From: Sclerotiophoma versabilis
Taxonomy: Eukaryota > Ascomycota > Dothideomycetes > Pleosporales > Didymellaceae
Length of the DNA: 64,000 nucleotides
Assembly (NCBI GenBank): GCA_012274445.1
Contig: JAAROD010000095.1
Coordinates: 620,001 to 684,000, forward strand
Direction of reading: 5' to 3'
Below, piece after piece: positions 1 through 11,356 of this stretch (the stretch's first letter is position 1; each line of letters opens with the position of its first letter). The notes under the pieces are model-generated. The model worked only from the letters and a program-made list of their open reading frames with translations. It was not told the DNA's origin and made no database searches. The position numbers were made by a program, and so were the translations under genes.

Positions 1-2
1 AC

Positions 3-326
3 GGCACCTGGATCAGCATGATTTTCCTGATCTTTGTTCTCGGCTGCTACGGCTACGGCACCTTCCTGCCCGGCAACTTCACCATTGACGGTCTTTTCAC
101 ATACTACATGATGGTGTTTCTCGCACCTGTGCTCTTCTTTGGCTGGAAGTTCCTCAAGAGGACAAAGATGGTCACGGCTCATGAGGCCGATCTGGTCTGG
201 GAGAAGGCATATATCGATGCCTACGAGGCTTCATTTTCTGAAGAGACCAAGGGTTTCTGGCAGGAGATCCTTGAGATGTTGATGTGCGGAATGAAGGGCC
301 GCAAGAAGCGCAACGAGTATGCGTAG
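3..326 (+). CDS. Amino-acid permease, C-terminal end (partial at window edge)
   Basis: This is the last 107 residues of a plasma-membrane amino-acid transporter of the fungal YAT/APC type; the gene begins left of the window. The frame is open from base 3, so the ATG at 18 is internal. Two hydrophobic stretches are visible, one around the SMIFLIFVLGCYGYGTF segment and one around LFTYYMMVFLAPVLFFGWKF. They are followed by a charged cytosolic tail with a 'VWEKAYIDAYEASF' type motif and a basic KGRKKRN end, which is typical of fungal amino-acid permeases. It lies upstream of an aspartate aminotransferase and other amino-acid genes, so it may supply their substrate. The substrate cannot be read from this fragment. 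Confidence 0.8.
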   Translation, partial: GTWISMIFLIFVLGCYGYGTFLPGNFTIDGLFTYYMMVFLAPVLFFGWKFLKRTKMVTAHEADLVWEKAYIDAYEASFSEETKGFWQEILEMLMCGMKGRKKRNEYA

Positions 327-570
327 ACGAGCGTGCTGTTCATTCATTAGGCGATAAACTGAACACCTCCAAGGATGTACATAGCTGGGTTGTGTCAATG
401 GTGGAAGGATGTGTGTATACCCTGTCTTGCTTTGCCTGTTGTATAAAAGGTTTTTGCTAGAAGTTAGAACCAATTAGACAGCAAGTTTCATTCGAGAGAC
501 GTTGTGATGATTGCCTTTTCCCATCAACCGGGTGAGCACGCGAGCGTGCGTGTACAGTGCAATTCTGGAA

Positions 571-757
571 TAAGACTCTAAACACAGCCCATCAACACCA
601 CAGTTTGACGAACGCAACGGCCCGAAGTGCGGATATACACGGTCAACGCATTTAAAGCACTCCGAGGCGATCTCCACTAAGACTCCACTCACAGCCCATC
701 AACATCACGGCATGACCAATGCAACAACTTAGGGAGCGGATACACACGGTCATAGCC
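571..757. repeat. Diverged direct repeat, two copies about 107 bp apart
   Basis: Copy 1 (about 571-650) and copy 2 (about 678-757) share blocks in the same order: taagactc, cacagcccatcaaca, an (a/c)gcaac block, then a gcggata-acacggtca block. They lie in the permease 3' flank / aminotransferase promoter. The copies differ at many sites, so the duplication is old. Confidence 0.6.
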
Positions 758-775
758 TCTGATGTCTTCCGGTAC

Positions 776-803
776 GCTGCAGGGCGCGCCCGCGCCCTGC
801 AGC
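776..803. other. Perfect GC-rich inverted repeat (13-bp arms, 2-nt spacer)
   Basis: GCTGCAGGGCGCG is followed by CC and then its exact reverse complement. It lies about 130 bp upstream of the aspartate aminotransferase start and could form a strong hairpin or serve as a dimeric protein-binding site. The function is not known. Confidence 0.7.
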
Positions 804-935
804 ACGTTCCCGCGACGAACTAGGCAACTGGAGGGAGCATGTGCAGGATTATAGCTTGTAGGGAAGCCATCCGAAACGCAAGCAGAACCTTTGTTTCAAC
901 TTCGTTCACACCTTACATTTTACAGTCCAACAGCC

Positions 936-2211
936 ATGTTCCGCTCCGTTTGTAAGGGTCCAGCCGATCCGGTCTTTATTCTCAGCTCTAAAGTAAAAGC
1001 CGACAAATCGCCCTCGAAGATCGATCTTGGTGTCGGCGTATACAGGAACGAGCAGGGTAAATACAACGAGCTTAGTGTCTTGAAGCAGGCAAAGGAGATT
1101 CTCGCAAAGACGGAACTTGGCCACGACTACGAAGTCACAACGGGAGATGCAGAGTTCGTTGAGAACGCATGCAAAGTGCTCTTCGGCGCAGAGTCTGACG
1201 CTGTCAAGACGAAGAGAATTGCGTCCGCACAAGCAATTTCAGGAACAGGGAGCATTCATCTTGCTGCTCTGTTCCTCAGTCGCGCCGAGAAGTTCAAAGG
1301 GATGAAGGTGTACGTTGGTTCACCAGCCTGGGGCAATTACGAGCCTCTCTTCAACCTCGTCGGATTTGAAGTCGTCAAGTACCGACATTATAATGCGGAG
1401 CGAGGCACTGTCGCATTCGATGATATCCTCAAAGCGGTTGATCAAGCCCCTAACGGCAGCATATTTGTCCTTCAAGGGTGCTGCCACAACCCTTCAGGCG
1501 CAGATCTGAGCAAGGAGCAATGGCAAACACTTGCACGGGCTATGAAGCCCAAAGGCCACTTCCCGTTCTTCGATATGGCGTACCAGGGTCTCGGTGCGCC
1601 GCTGGATGAGGATGCATTCGGACTGCGACACTTCGCAGAGCAAGGCCTCGAGTTGTTGGCTTGCCAGTCATTCTCGAAGAACTTCGGTTTGTATGGCGAG
1701 AGATGTGGAGTTCTTCACATCCTCACGGAGACGAAATCAGTCGCAGCGAATGTGTATGATCAGCTCAGGTGCCTGATCAGGTGGGAGTTCTCATCCAGCC
1801 CAGCGTACGGTTCAAGACTAGTGAATACGGTACTGAAGGACAGCGCTTTCACATCGCAATGGCAAGAAGAGCTGGCATTGATGCGAAAGCGTTTGATAGG
1901 TCTCAGGAGAGCGTTGTACGACTTGTTGACAAAGAAGCAGAAGGTGAGCATCCTGCAGTATCCGCCATTTGCGTTCAGATACTGACATCATACAGACACC
2001 AGGAAACTGGGATGCAATCCTCACATCGACTGGCCTTTTCTGCTTCCTCCCTCTGAGTCCACAACAATGCGAGACGCTCGGCCATAAACACCACATATAT
2101 ATGCTTCTGAGTGGGCGTATCAACGTCTCAGGCATGAACCAATCAAACATTGAGAGGATAGCACAGGCCATCGATGAGGAGGTTCGCGGCACACTTTCAT
2201 CCCAACTGTAA
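936..2211 (+). CDS. Aspartate aminotransferase (class I, PLP-dependent)
   Basis: Two exons, 936-1943 and 1996-2211, with a 52-bp intron (gtgagc...tacag), encode 407 residues, the normal length for the family. The enzyme swaps the amino group between aspartate and 2-oxoglutarate. The family blocks are in order: IDLGVGVYRNEQG near the N-terminus, a GCCHNPSGAD loop (NPTG-type), FFDMAYQG, and SFSKNFGLYGERCG, in which Lys248 is the expected Schiff-base lysine for pyridoxal phosphate. The C-terminus has SGRINVSGMN. There is no long N-terminal extension, so a cytosolic isozyme is likelier than a mitochondrial one. The ATG at 936 is the first in frame. Neighbours are an amino-acid permease, a Zn2Cys6 regulator and proline genes. 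Confidence 0.93.
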
Positions 2212-2968
2212 GCCGTCAAAGGACCAAGCGGATAATGAATTGCCGTGTTGAGATGCATGCGATGTCATGTTGCAGGTTGATGCAGGCTAGGCGTAAGCTG
2301 AGTCGGGAGGGAAGCCGTCAATCTCGGGAGGACTCCCGGATGTCCTGTCTCGCATATCATCTGACATGTCCACGTTATCAAAATAGGAAATAAAATCCAG
2401 TGCCCTAAGAACTACACTGCGGATCCAATCGCGAGTCGCAACGCATGCGCCGTAACGTAGTGACAGGGGTGACGCCCGGTAGTTGCGAAGTCGCAGACGC
2501 AGTGTGGACGGCTAGATTGCCCCTATCGCCTACTCACGCCGTGGCGCAGCGCCGGACTTTAATGAAGAATGATAGCAACGTACGGTATTGATTCTTCAAG
2601 GCTTCTAGAAGGAAGTGAAGTTGTTATAAGACTTTGCTAATCTGGATATCTTCTTTTCTCGATTGGTAATCAGGAAATAAAACTCTGCCAAGTCTTTGTT
2701 ACCGACGATGTGACTTCATCCCCAGCATTCCCCGCACGCTCGCACACTCGCGCGGCAGTTCCCTCGCGGATCGCCGTCATGTGGGCCATATGGGACCATG
2801 CGACCCAAATTTGATGCTGGCTTCAGCCTCAATGCCTTCTTGACACCAGTTCTGCTCCGGAATAGACGGACCCTTATCGGCGTTATCGGCGCCCCGCCTG
2901 ACTGTGCTCGACTTTCTCTCAGAGTAATGCTGCAGAATGACAGACATCTGCTGTAATGGCTACCTCGA
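2212..2968. other. Intergenic: aminotransferase 3' flank and regulator promoter
   Basis: Non-coding by inspection, with no open frame showing protein-like character. It contains an AT-richer stretch around 2570-2700. Confidence 0.4.
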
Positions 2969-5362
2969 ATGAGCACAGACGAGTAACAAAGAGATCCTCT
3001 AACGCGTACGCTCTTGAACAGTGGTAGTACTGGCTTCCCAGCTAATTCCGATACAGCTGCTCCAGATGCCGAAGACAGAAAATAAAGTGCTCCGGCCAGC
3101 AGCCTTGTGCGAATTGCGGCAAGCGGAACTTGACCTGCATCTTCGATGACCGAGATAATAAGGTCTTGGTAACCCAAGGGTACGCTACGTCAGCCTTTCT
3201 TTGAGCATCTCTTCTGACTGACTTTCAGCTACCTCTCGGACCTTCAGGCTAAGGTCGCACGACTTCATGACGCAAACAACGCATCTTCCGCTTCGAACCC
3301 ACTTCTACAGGATGATCAAGATGCTCGGGATCGGGCAGAGAGAAGTCACTCCCTCGATGGGGCTCCCAGGCAGATGGCTCAGTCCAGCGGTGGCGGCACG
3401 CGAGAGAGCACACCAGGAACGGATGGTCCTCGAGAGGCAGCAAACTTGACTAACCCTCTCACTGATACCCCTTCAAGGTTTATGGCGGCCTCCAATGGCC
3501 AGACTTGTGGGTCTTCTCTGTAGGCTTTGTATCATCTAGTAGCACTAACATGAGATCCAGTTTACATGGGAACCTCATCCAACTGGTCCTTCCACGGCCA
3601 AGTCCTGAGTCTGGTTCACGAACACATGCATAAGTCACCTCTCCCAGCCGCAGAATTATTATGCGATGGGTCTGCGTACGATCTCCCGTGGGATGGTACA
3701 CGCAGCTTGCCCGAATCAGCTTCTCCAGTCATCCCAAGCATTGACTATGCTATCTTCTTGATCAACGCAGTCAAATTCCACTGCGCGCAAATGATGCACC
3801 TTTTTGAGGAGGAAGAGTTCATGTCCAACCTGCATACTTTCTACTCGAGCAATGGCGACAAAGCTGTCTGGAAAGAAAGTCTCTGGTACATTCATTTCTT
3901 GATGATCATAGCCTTTGGCAAGACGTTCGTTCAGCAGACGAACCATTCGCCTCGGCCGCCCGGTGCGGACTTCTTCATACACGCTCTTCAATTACTCCCA
4001 GACACAAACAAATTGTGCAGAGATCCTATTATAGCAACCGAGGTTCTGTGCTGCATCGCACTCTATCTCCAAGCATTGGACTCTCGTAATGCTGCACACG
4101 TCACAATTGGCCAAGCTATGCGAATAGCTCTCATTCAGGGCATGCATACAGACATGCCGGTAATGAACCTGGGCGAAGTAGTTGTTCAACGCTGCCGCAA
4201 GATCTGGTGGACTATCTTCATCCTCGATCGCCACATGACCTCCCTGATGGGTCTGCCACAATCAATTCGGGACGAAGACGTATCTTGCCAGCTTCCAAAT
4301 TATCAGAACTCGCCTCAACGAGCTGCTGCGCTGAACATGCAGATCAAGCTTGCAAGGGTGCATGTCGACATTGCCAGCACAGTATATGGATCGAAAGGAA
4401 GGCTTCGCAAGAAGTTCGTTCTAAGCATCAAGACGGTGCTTGACAAGCTAGCTGGACTAGCGGAGGAGCTCCGTATCTCTTTTCCCTTACACGCTGATGA
4501 GCGTTTCGGCGGCATTTCCCGATTACCGGCGCATTCTCATTTGTACTACTATCAGGTAAGGGACCGACAGCTCCTCCCACAGAAGTATTATTAATGATTT
4601 TAGACCATTGTAATCGTTACTAGACCGCTCTTGTTTTGCTGCATGAAGAAAGTTTTCGAATCCCCGCAACAGGTCATTCCCTTGATCTCTTCGCCCAAGA
4701 TCAGAAAGGTGCTGCACGTGTCTCTGGAGGCATCGCAGAAGATCCTGGTAATCCTTGGAAGCCTACAAGAGCAGGGGTTACTCGGTTAGTATTGCTGCTG
4801 ACACCTGCTTGATTGGAGCTAACATTGCCAAGAAACTTTCCTTCCTTGGGATCTCGACGCGCTTTTCGTCTCTACCACAGTTCTCATCATAACTCGTTTC
4901 GTGGATCCGACTCTGCTAGACGACCGAACACTCTGGTTGGAGAAGGCGTTCGCGTTAATGGATACAATGATCGCTGGTGGCAACCGTATCGCAGACTACC
5001 GAATGCGCGAGCTGCGTAGGCTGGACGAGATGCTTGCAGAACATGCTACTATACAGGAACGGCTGCCGCTGATGGATACTCTTCACCAGCAGCAACTCAA
5101 CCGAATTGATAAGAACATAGGTCAGACAGCGGCAGGAATTCCCGAGGACTCTGCAATTGCGAATCCCGTGTTTGCTTCGCCAGATGGCGGTCCACTTTAC
5201 TCAGGGTTCAGCGACGAGGGCAGTGGCTTTGGCGATGATCTCACGGCCGAGCAGATCTTAGCAGTCGCCGAATCTATGGATATTGGGGGGACAGACTGGC
5301 TTTCTTTTGACGTCTTCGACAATTATCAACCCTTGGAGATGGTGGATCCATCGATACCATAA
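2969..5362 (+). CDS. Zn2Cys6 (Gal4-type) transcription factor with fungal-specific TF domain
   Basis: Six exons, 2969-2982, 3057-3179, 3229-3506, 3561-4555, 4604-4784 and 4833-5362, give 706 residues. The first exon is only 14 nt and ends inside codon 5. The binuclear zinc cluster is complete: Cys6, Cys9, Cys16, Cys22, Cys25 and Cys32, with spacing CX2CX6CX5CX2CX6C. A YLSDLQAKVARLHDAN stretch, a likely short coiled-coil dimerisation helix, follows it. The middle third (YMGTSSNWSF, then ...RCRKIWWTIFILDRHMTSLMGLPQSI) matches the fungal-specific transcription factor domain. The C-terminus is acidic and may activate. It sits convergent with an FAD oxidase and between an aminotransferase and proline genes, which makes it the candidate local regulator. 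The target is inferred. Confidence 0.9.
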
Positions 5363-5792
5363 AAGGCAGATACACTGCAACGAGATGCGCACAACAGCAT
5401 TTACGAGATGTGCTGCAACTTGAATACGCATAATCACAGAGTTCGGTTGCATACATCTGTGGTTGGCGAATATGAAAATGTTTGAATTTGCGGCAACTCG
5501 ATATTCAAAATTCACCTCCGCGACTTTCAGAAACCCCTCGACGCAGTTTCGTGTGCACTTTCCTACACACGACTACCAATGCACTTACCTATTCGAGTGC
5601 CCACCCAGCATTTAGTGCCACAGTAGTCGCAGACGAATACAGCCAAACAGCGTTGAACAACCGAAATTGCTCGTAGTATGTTTGCAAATTTTTTTGTCGG
5701 GATCCGCGGTTGACGGCGCACTTTGGGTTTTTGGCTAAATGGTGCAAAGTGCAATAGATGCATTATAAGTATCTGCACGCTAAATATATCCG
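5363..5792. other. Intergenic between convergent genes
   Basis: This holds the 3' flanks of the Zn2Cys6 gene and the FAD oxidase. No other feature was seen. Confidence 0.4.
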
Positions 5793-7155
5793 CTACAGCT
5801 TTGCGGCAGACGGTTTGATGTTTTCTAGCTCTTGGACGTCACCGACGCGCCAGCTGACATCGTCATGACTCGCGGCACCCTCGTTTGGCATGCTCGTCCT
5901 CCACTGCCATCTCTTCTCTATCTGCTTCCCTTCAGGAGCGTTGATGAGGTTGTTCACCCAGGAACCAACAATGGGGAACATCTTGAAGCCGTGACCAGAG
6001 TCACCAGAGAGGACCATGACCGTACTGCCGGTCTCCGGCAGGTAGTCGATGATGAAGTTTGAATCGCTGGTGTCGGCAAACCAACATAACGTCTTCTCGA
6101 CTAGGGGACGGTCGGCGAGATAAGGCAGGGTCTGGCGGAGAAGCTCACGCATTTTACGCTCATCCTCGGGAGGTACGAAGCGCTGGATGCCTTCAGGTGC
6201 TTCAGAGACACCGGTCGCGGGGTTGGTGTTGATAAAGCCACCACCCATAGGGCATAGCTTGAGGAGATTGGTCTTCGGGTCAGGCTCGAAGAAAAACCCG
6301 AGATCACGGGCATACGTGACGGGAATGCCGCGAAGTGCTGCAGTCTCTTCGTCTGTCAAACGGATGTGTGCGACGGACCATGACTTTGCAGAGACACGTG
6401 CGCCAACCTCTGGAACAATCTTTGATGCAGCGGCGCCAGTAGCGACGATGACTAGCGAAGCAGCATGAAACTGTCCATCTTTCGTCTTGACCCCAACACT
6501 CCTCCTGCTCGACCCGGTACCTTTGTAAACGATCTCCTGAATAGCACCTCTCCTCTCGCCAAGGAAGAAACGAACGCCATTCGATCTTGCGGTGTGGTAG
6601 ATACCACGAAGAGCGTTCGCAGAATGAACATAACCATCGTAGCGGTTGAAGTAGCCTTTCCACCCTGGCATTTCTCCTTGGCTGAATTGCCAGCAGATGT
6701 CCTGAAGGTCTTGGCGAGATGATACTGTCGAAACCCAGGGCTTGATCTTTGGATGCGCCTCACCAGCGGCCTTGAAAGAGTTCATCGAATTGATGGCTTT
6801 CTGTGTACCGGCGCCAGAAACGCAGTTGAGGTAGCCCACCCGGTGGAAGTAGGGTGCATAAAGAGGTGTTTGCCATTTTTGGGCGGCTTCCTTAAGGATC
6901 TTTTAGCTTGGTCTTCTGCGAAGGCCGGCAAAGCGATTGACTTACGACTCCGAGCTCTGTATACCATGGATCCTCGTACTCGGCGCGCATGATCTTGTTC
7001 AGATCGTTCGCAGCTGACCATCTTGAGGGAATGTCCGAATCCTTCTCAAATACTGTGATATCTGTGTAGCCCTGCTGGGAAAGCTCAAATGCAGTCGATA
7101 GCCCAAACGCTCCACCACCGATGATGACAATGTGATCATGCTTGAAGATACCCAT
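5793..7155 (-). CDS. FAD-dependent amine oxidase, saccharopine / fructosyl-amino-acid / sarcosine oxidase family
   Basis: Two exons, 7155-6946 and 6890-5793, separated by a 55-bp intron (GTAAGT donor), give 435 residues. The N-terminus has a Rossmann FAD motif, IVIIGGGAFGLS, around residues 9-19, followed by a 'SAANDLNKIMRAEY' segment typical of fungal amadoriase/sarcosine-oxidase proteins. LLKLCPMGGGF contains the cysteine expected to hold FAD covalently in this family. DSGHGFKMFP is the second flavin-contact block. Members oxidise secondary amines with O2 and release H2O2; known substrates include sarcosine, L-pipecolate, saccharopine and fructosyl amino acids, and the substrate cannot be chosen from sequence alone. 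No clear peroxisomal SKL end is seen (it ends AAKL). It is convergent with the Zn2Cys6 gene. Confidence 0.87.
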
Positions 7156-7713
7156 TATGATGAAGTACGATGCTCAAATTCGAGCAAGGTAATAATGGAT
7201 TGAGGGAGGGCGAGGAAAGGCTCGATCGTCCCCTATTCAAGGGAGCCTCATATTCTAATACTCCCATGATCAACGGGCACCAATTCCGAACACTGGGCCA
7301 CGTCCCTTCCACTTGCATGGAATCGCGTGAGACTATCGGAATACTTGTCTTATCGATAAGTTCCACATGCGTTAGTGGGAATGGCGATGCGTCGCTGCCC
7401 CGCAGCCGCAACAACTGCTGCACACCACCGGCAGGCATACCGTGCACGTCACGGGCACGAAGCCGACACCAGTACCCCACATATCTGGCCATGTATCACC
7501 GGGATATCGATGCCGATGACTGGGCGACGCAATTATGGGGCCCAGAAAGGCAAATCGATGCGGTGCGAAGCGCAGCTGAGTCCGGCGTTCGGTGTTGATG
7601 ATTTCAATTGGAAGAGATGGTAATATTCAGGCACGTTGAGTTTCGAAAAGAACATCGTGCGTTCCTGCTAGGGCTGAAGAAACGACCACCGCGGCTTTCT
7701 ACACTACAGCTTC
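7156..7713. promoter_or_regulatory. Divergent intergenic region between FAD oxidase and membrane protein
   Basis: This 558-bp region must hold the promoters of both flanking genes. No specific operator was identified. Confidence 0.4.
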
Positions 7714-8669
7714 ATGTCCTCGATAACTCAGCAACTTGCTTCCGAGCGCCTCATGTCTAGATGGGGAAGTTGGAAGGGAAGTACGCTGCCGGAGCAGCTT
7801 ATGGGAGATTTAGGCGCTGCAGCTGTGTCGGCGACATTAATATCACCTATTCTTACAGCAATCGACCGGTAAGCGATGTCACCAAGATCAGGTCGAATCG
7901 AGTCGTGTTGACAGACTTCAGCGCAGTTGTTGAGAACGCAGCTCGACCAGGACAAAATCCGCTTGCTCAGGCATTGAAAACCAACATCTTTTGTTCATTT
8001 CGGCATCCAAGGCGTTTCTTTGGCACAAAACCGTTCTTCATCATCTGGACACTATACGCGGCGACGTATGCAGCAGCAAACACAGTTGAAACCACAGCTA
8101 GGCATATGATTCAAAAAGCTGACGAGCTTTTGGTACAATCTGTCACATTCTTATCGACTATCACAATCAACGTACCTCTAGGAGTCTGGAAAGATGTAAG
8201 ATTCGTCCAGATGTTTGGTAGACCTTCAGCACTGGTCGCTGCGCAGACAGAAGGTGCGAAGGTACCTCCTCCACCAGTGAAGCGACCGAAGTTTCCCAGG
8301 ACAGTGGCAGCAACCTTCCTCATCCGCGATATGATCACCATCTTCGGAGCTGTCAACTTGCCTCCAATGATTTCATCTTCGCTACCAGAAGGTACATTCG
8401 CCAACCCAATGCTCAAGATGGCGATGATGCAGCTCCTGGTTCCAGTATTCTCCCAGGTCTTTGCCACGCCAATCCACCTTTTAGGACTGGACATGTACAG
8501 CCACCCAAACAGCGCTGCACGAACGTCAAGAATTAGACAAAATCTCGGGGCAACGACGTTGGTGAGGTGCGCCAGGATTGTTCCTGCGTTTGGTGTTGGA
8601 CTCATTGCAAACACTGGGCTACGGAACTACTTTCATGAAAAGGCTGGGTACGTAAAAAAAGCCGTGTGA
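7714..8669 (+). CDS. Conserved fungal membrane protein, probably mitochondrial
   Basis: Exons 7714-7868 and 7922-8669 (53-bp intron) give 300 residues. The acceptor used is the second AG (7920-7921), because the first breaks the frame. The N-terminal part reads MSSITQQLASERLMSRWGSW and then a hydrophobic small-residue helix. The middle has a conserved-looking HPRRFF ... FFIIWTLYAATYAAANT block, and several further hydrophobic segments follow to the C-terminus. I recognise this as a fungus-wide family usually left unnamed, with spacing reminiscent of integral mitochondrial proteins. No enzymatic motif is seen. It lies between the FAD oxidase and proline dehydrogenase, so a link with proline or imino-acid handling in mitochondria is possible but only inferred. 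Confidence 0.75.
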
Positions 8670-9411
8670 AACAGCGACATCTGAATTAATCACGCTGTGG
8701 GAGACTGTAGAGAATAGGTGTTAGAGAGAAGAAATGTCATACAATCGTTCTGTTAGCATTTAGTGGCGTATTGTAGTGGCTACACTTGACTTGCATCGGA
8801 GAGCTTCTGCGCATTTCTGCACAAGTTTAACCCTCACTTCACCCTGTCAGACGTATGAAGCAAGTTGATAACAAATCGCCAGATCAAGCATCTAACTTTT
8901 TGTTCGGACCAATTAAGTGGCTTAGCGTATCAGCTCCTGCACTGTTAGACCGAGATCTTAACCCGATCCAACGCATCTCACCCCGCACGCCACGCTCCCC
9001 GACAAAGGAGGTACCTTGGGTAGCATCTCAATGTTGGTACCAATAGTAACCATGCTTGCCACATCATGCAAGACAACGATAAGCATTGTGGCATGGAGCT
9101 ACTCACTGGTCGGTACCGGATATAGGCAGTAGGTGCGAACCGGCAATGCGTCCGACCTACGGTACTTCGATGCGAAAGTCACGAGGGCATGCTAGGCCCA
9201 CGTTCTCGAAGCTTGTAGCGTGAAGCGGGGTCATGAATGCATATTACATGATAGTGGATGGTTGTGAGCGATAAGCCAATATAACTATCATTCACTGTGT
9301 ACACAGGGAGACTCCAGCACTTGTAGCTACATCAACCCTCTGCTTTCAACGCTTCAACCTTCAATAACTTACCAACATTCACTCAATTCCACACGATTCA
9401 ACAAGAGTAAC
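8670..9411. other. Intergenic: proline dehydrogenase upstream region
   Basis: No coding signal. A CT- and CA-rich leader (9330-9411) precedes the ATG at 9412. Confidence 0.4.
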
Positions 9412-10883
9412 ATGCTTCACACCAGGTACGGCGCCCCTGCCGTGTTGAGGAGCGTTGGACGGAAGGATGCGATCACATTCACGGCTATTAGGCTGTCATC
9501 AACCTACGCGGCAAAAGAGAGGGGAACACTGAGCACACCAGTACAGGAGACAAGAGCCCTAGCAAAAGCATCACCACTTTCGGCTATGCCTCTGCCTATG
9601 TTTCTGAGATCCCTTCTCGTTGCAACAATTTCCTCTAGGAAGTGGCTGCTCGTTCCTTCTCTCCAACTCCTTGACTTCTTTGCAAAGCCACACCGGACAT
9701 GGGTTTTCAATCTTCAAAAGAATCCAGTTCTCAACGCCATCATCAAGAAGTCATTCTATGAACAATTCTGTGCTGGTACAACACCAGCCGAGACAAGAAC
9801 ATGCGTGAAAGCACTGAAGGATCTGGGATTTCGGGGTGTCATTCTCACATACGCACAAGAAATGGTCTTCGACCACAAGAGTGGAAGCGGGTACAGCCCA
9901 GGGGCTGCAGCAGAAGAAGCCAAGGAAGAAGCAAGCGGTATCAAGATTGACAATGTCATTGAGTCTTGGAGAGCGGGTACTGTTGGTACCATCGATCTGA
10001 TCGAGGAGGGAGACATTTTGGCTATTAAGTAAGCTTGTCACCACAATATCGACATCACCATTACTAACATTGTCACAGGACATCTGGAGCTGGACCTGCA
10101 GTTGTCAATGCATTCAACAAGGGAGATCTACCACCTCAGCAGATGCTCGATGCTCTCGACGAAATCGGCACCAAATGTAAAGAGCGCAACATCCAAATCA
10201 TTGTCGACGCCGAGTCTCAACACTACCAGCGAGGCATAGCCCGGACCGCTCTCGAGATGATGCGGAAATTCAACACTGATGGTCGTGTAGTTGTCTACAA
10301 CACATATCAGGCCTATCTCAAAAGCACCCAGGCGCTTATTGCTTCCCACCTCGCCGAGGCCGACAAGGACGGCTTCACTCTTGGACTCAAACTCGTTCGC
10401 GGTGCATACATCGCCACAGATGATCGTGCCTTGATCCATAACACAAAACAAGACACGGACGACAATTACAATGGTATTGCCCAGGGTGCTCTCCGTCAAC
10501 AGCTGGGTGAATACGGTGTCTCGCGCCCTTTCCCTTCAGTCAAGCTCTTTCTCGCATCCCACAACCGCGAGTCTGTCATCTCCGCGCAAAGGCTTCATGA
10601 GCAGAGAGCGGCTGCCGGCCTTCCTACCGTTGATGTCGGCTTTGGTCAGCTTCACGGCATGTCGGACGAGGTCAGCTTCTCGCTTCTGGCCGAGAAGGGC
10701 CACAACAGTCAATCACCTGCTGTTTTCAAGTGCTCAACATGGGGAAGTATGAACGAGTGTATTGGATATCTGCTTAGAAGAGCAGTCGAAAATAGGGACG
10801 CTGTTCTGAGGACGAACGATGAGTACATGGCGCTTCGAAAAGAAGCTGGAAGAAGATTGCGATCTGTCTTTGGCGCTGCCTAA
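9412..10883 (+). CDS. Proline dehydrogenase (proline oxidase), mitochondrial
   Basis: Exons 9412-10028 and 10079-10883 (50-bp intron, GTAAGC, with a ctaac branch) encode 473 residues. The enzyme oxidises L-proline to pyrroline-5-carboxylate using FAD on the matrix side of the inner membrane. The first roughly 45 residues are basic and hydroxylated (RYGAPAVLRSVGRKD...RLSSTYA), as expected for a mitochondrial presequence. The barrel motifs are visible: ILTYAQEMVF, IIVDAESQHYQRGI, LGLKLVRGAYI, FLASHNRESV, FGQLHGMSDEVSF, and the C-terminal YLLRRAVENRDAVLR that binds the substrate carboxylate. The next gene downstream, in the same direction, is P5C reductase, which runs the reverse chemistry. Confidence 0.95.
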
Positions 10884-11356
10884 ATCCGCATGCGATATTT
10901 ACGAAATCTTATGACGATGCATTCAGACGAAGTAGATGAAGACACACAATTCAAACACTCGCCGCCTCCCTCCAAACAACTCTATAACTTCTTGCTGTGC
11001 GTGACATTTGGCTATCAACAGACCCAATGTGGACTGGGGCCTCACTTCCGACAACGTTGCTACTGGAGCGGGCTGTTTGGATGCATTGCGGGGTTCATGT
11101 GGAGAAGGCGGCTAACATCGGTCTCGCAAACAGTTCCTCTGCACATCAGGCGGATCTTATCTACGCGGGATCGTCCCAAAGATTGATCCAATGACATAGT
11201 ACGTACTCGGGAAGCAACCCGAAGCGGGGCACTTCGTGGTATGTTTTTGGACAATGATGAGACGCGACAAGCACGACTCCTTCTTTCCAACTCAGAATCG
11301 CAGTTCTCATCCGACTTTTGATTAACACAACGGAAAGGAACGCGTCCCACAGAACC
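10884..11356. other. Intergenic between proline dehydrogenase and P5C reductase
   Basis: 473 bp with no coding signal. It carries the promoter of the reductase. Confidence 0.4.

Noticed and set aside
7170..7598. Plus-strand frame in the oxidase promoter
   Set aside because: Non-protein-like composition and no usable ATG context; it lies in a required divergent promoter.
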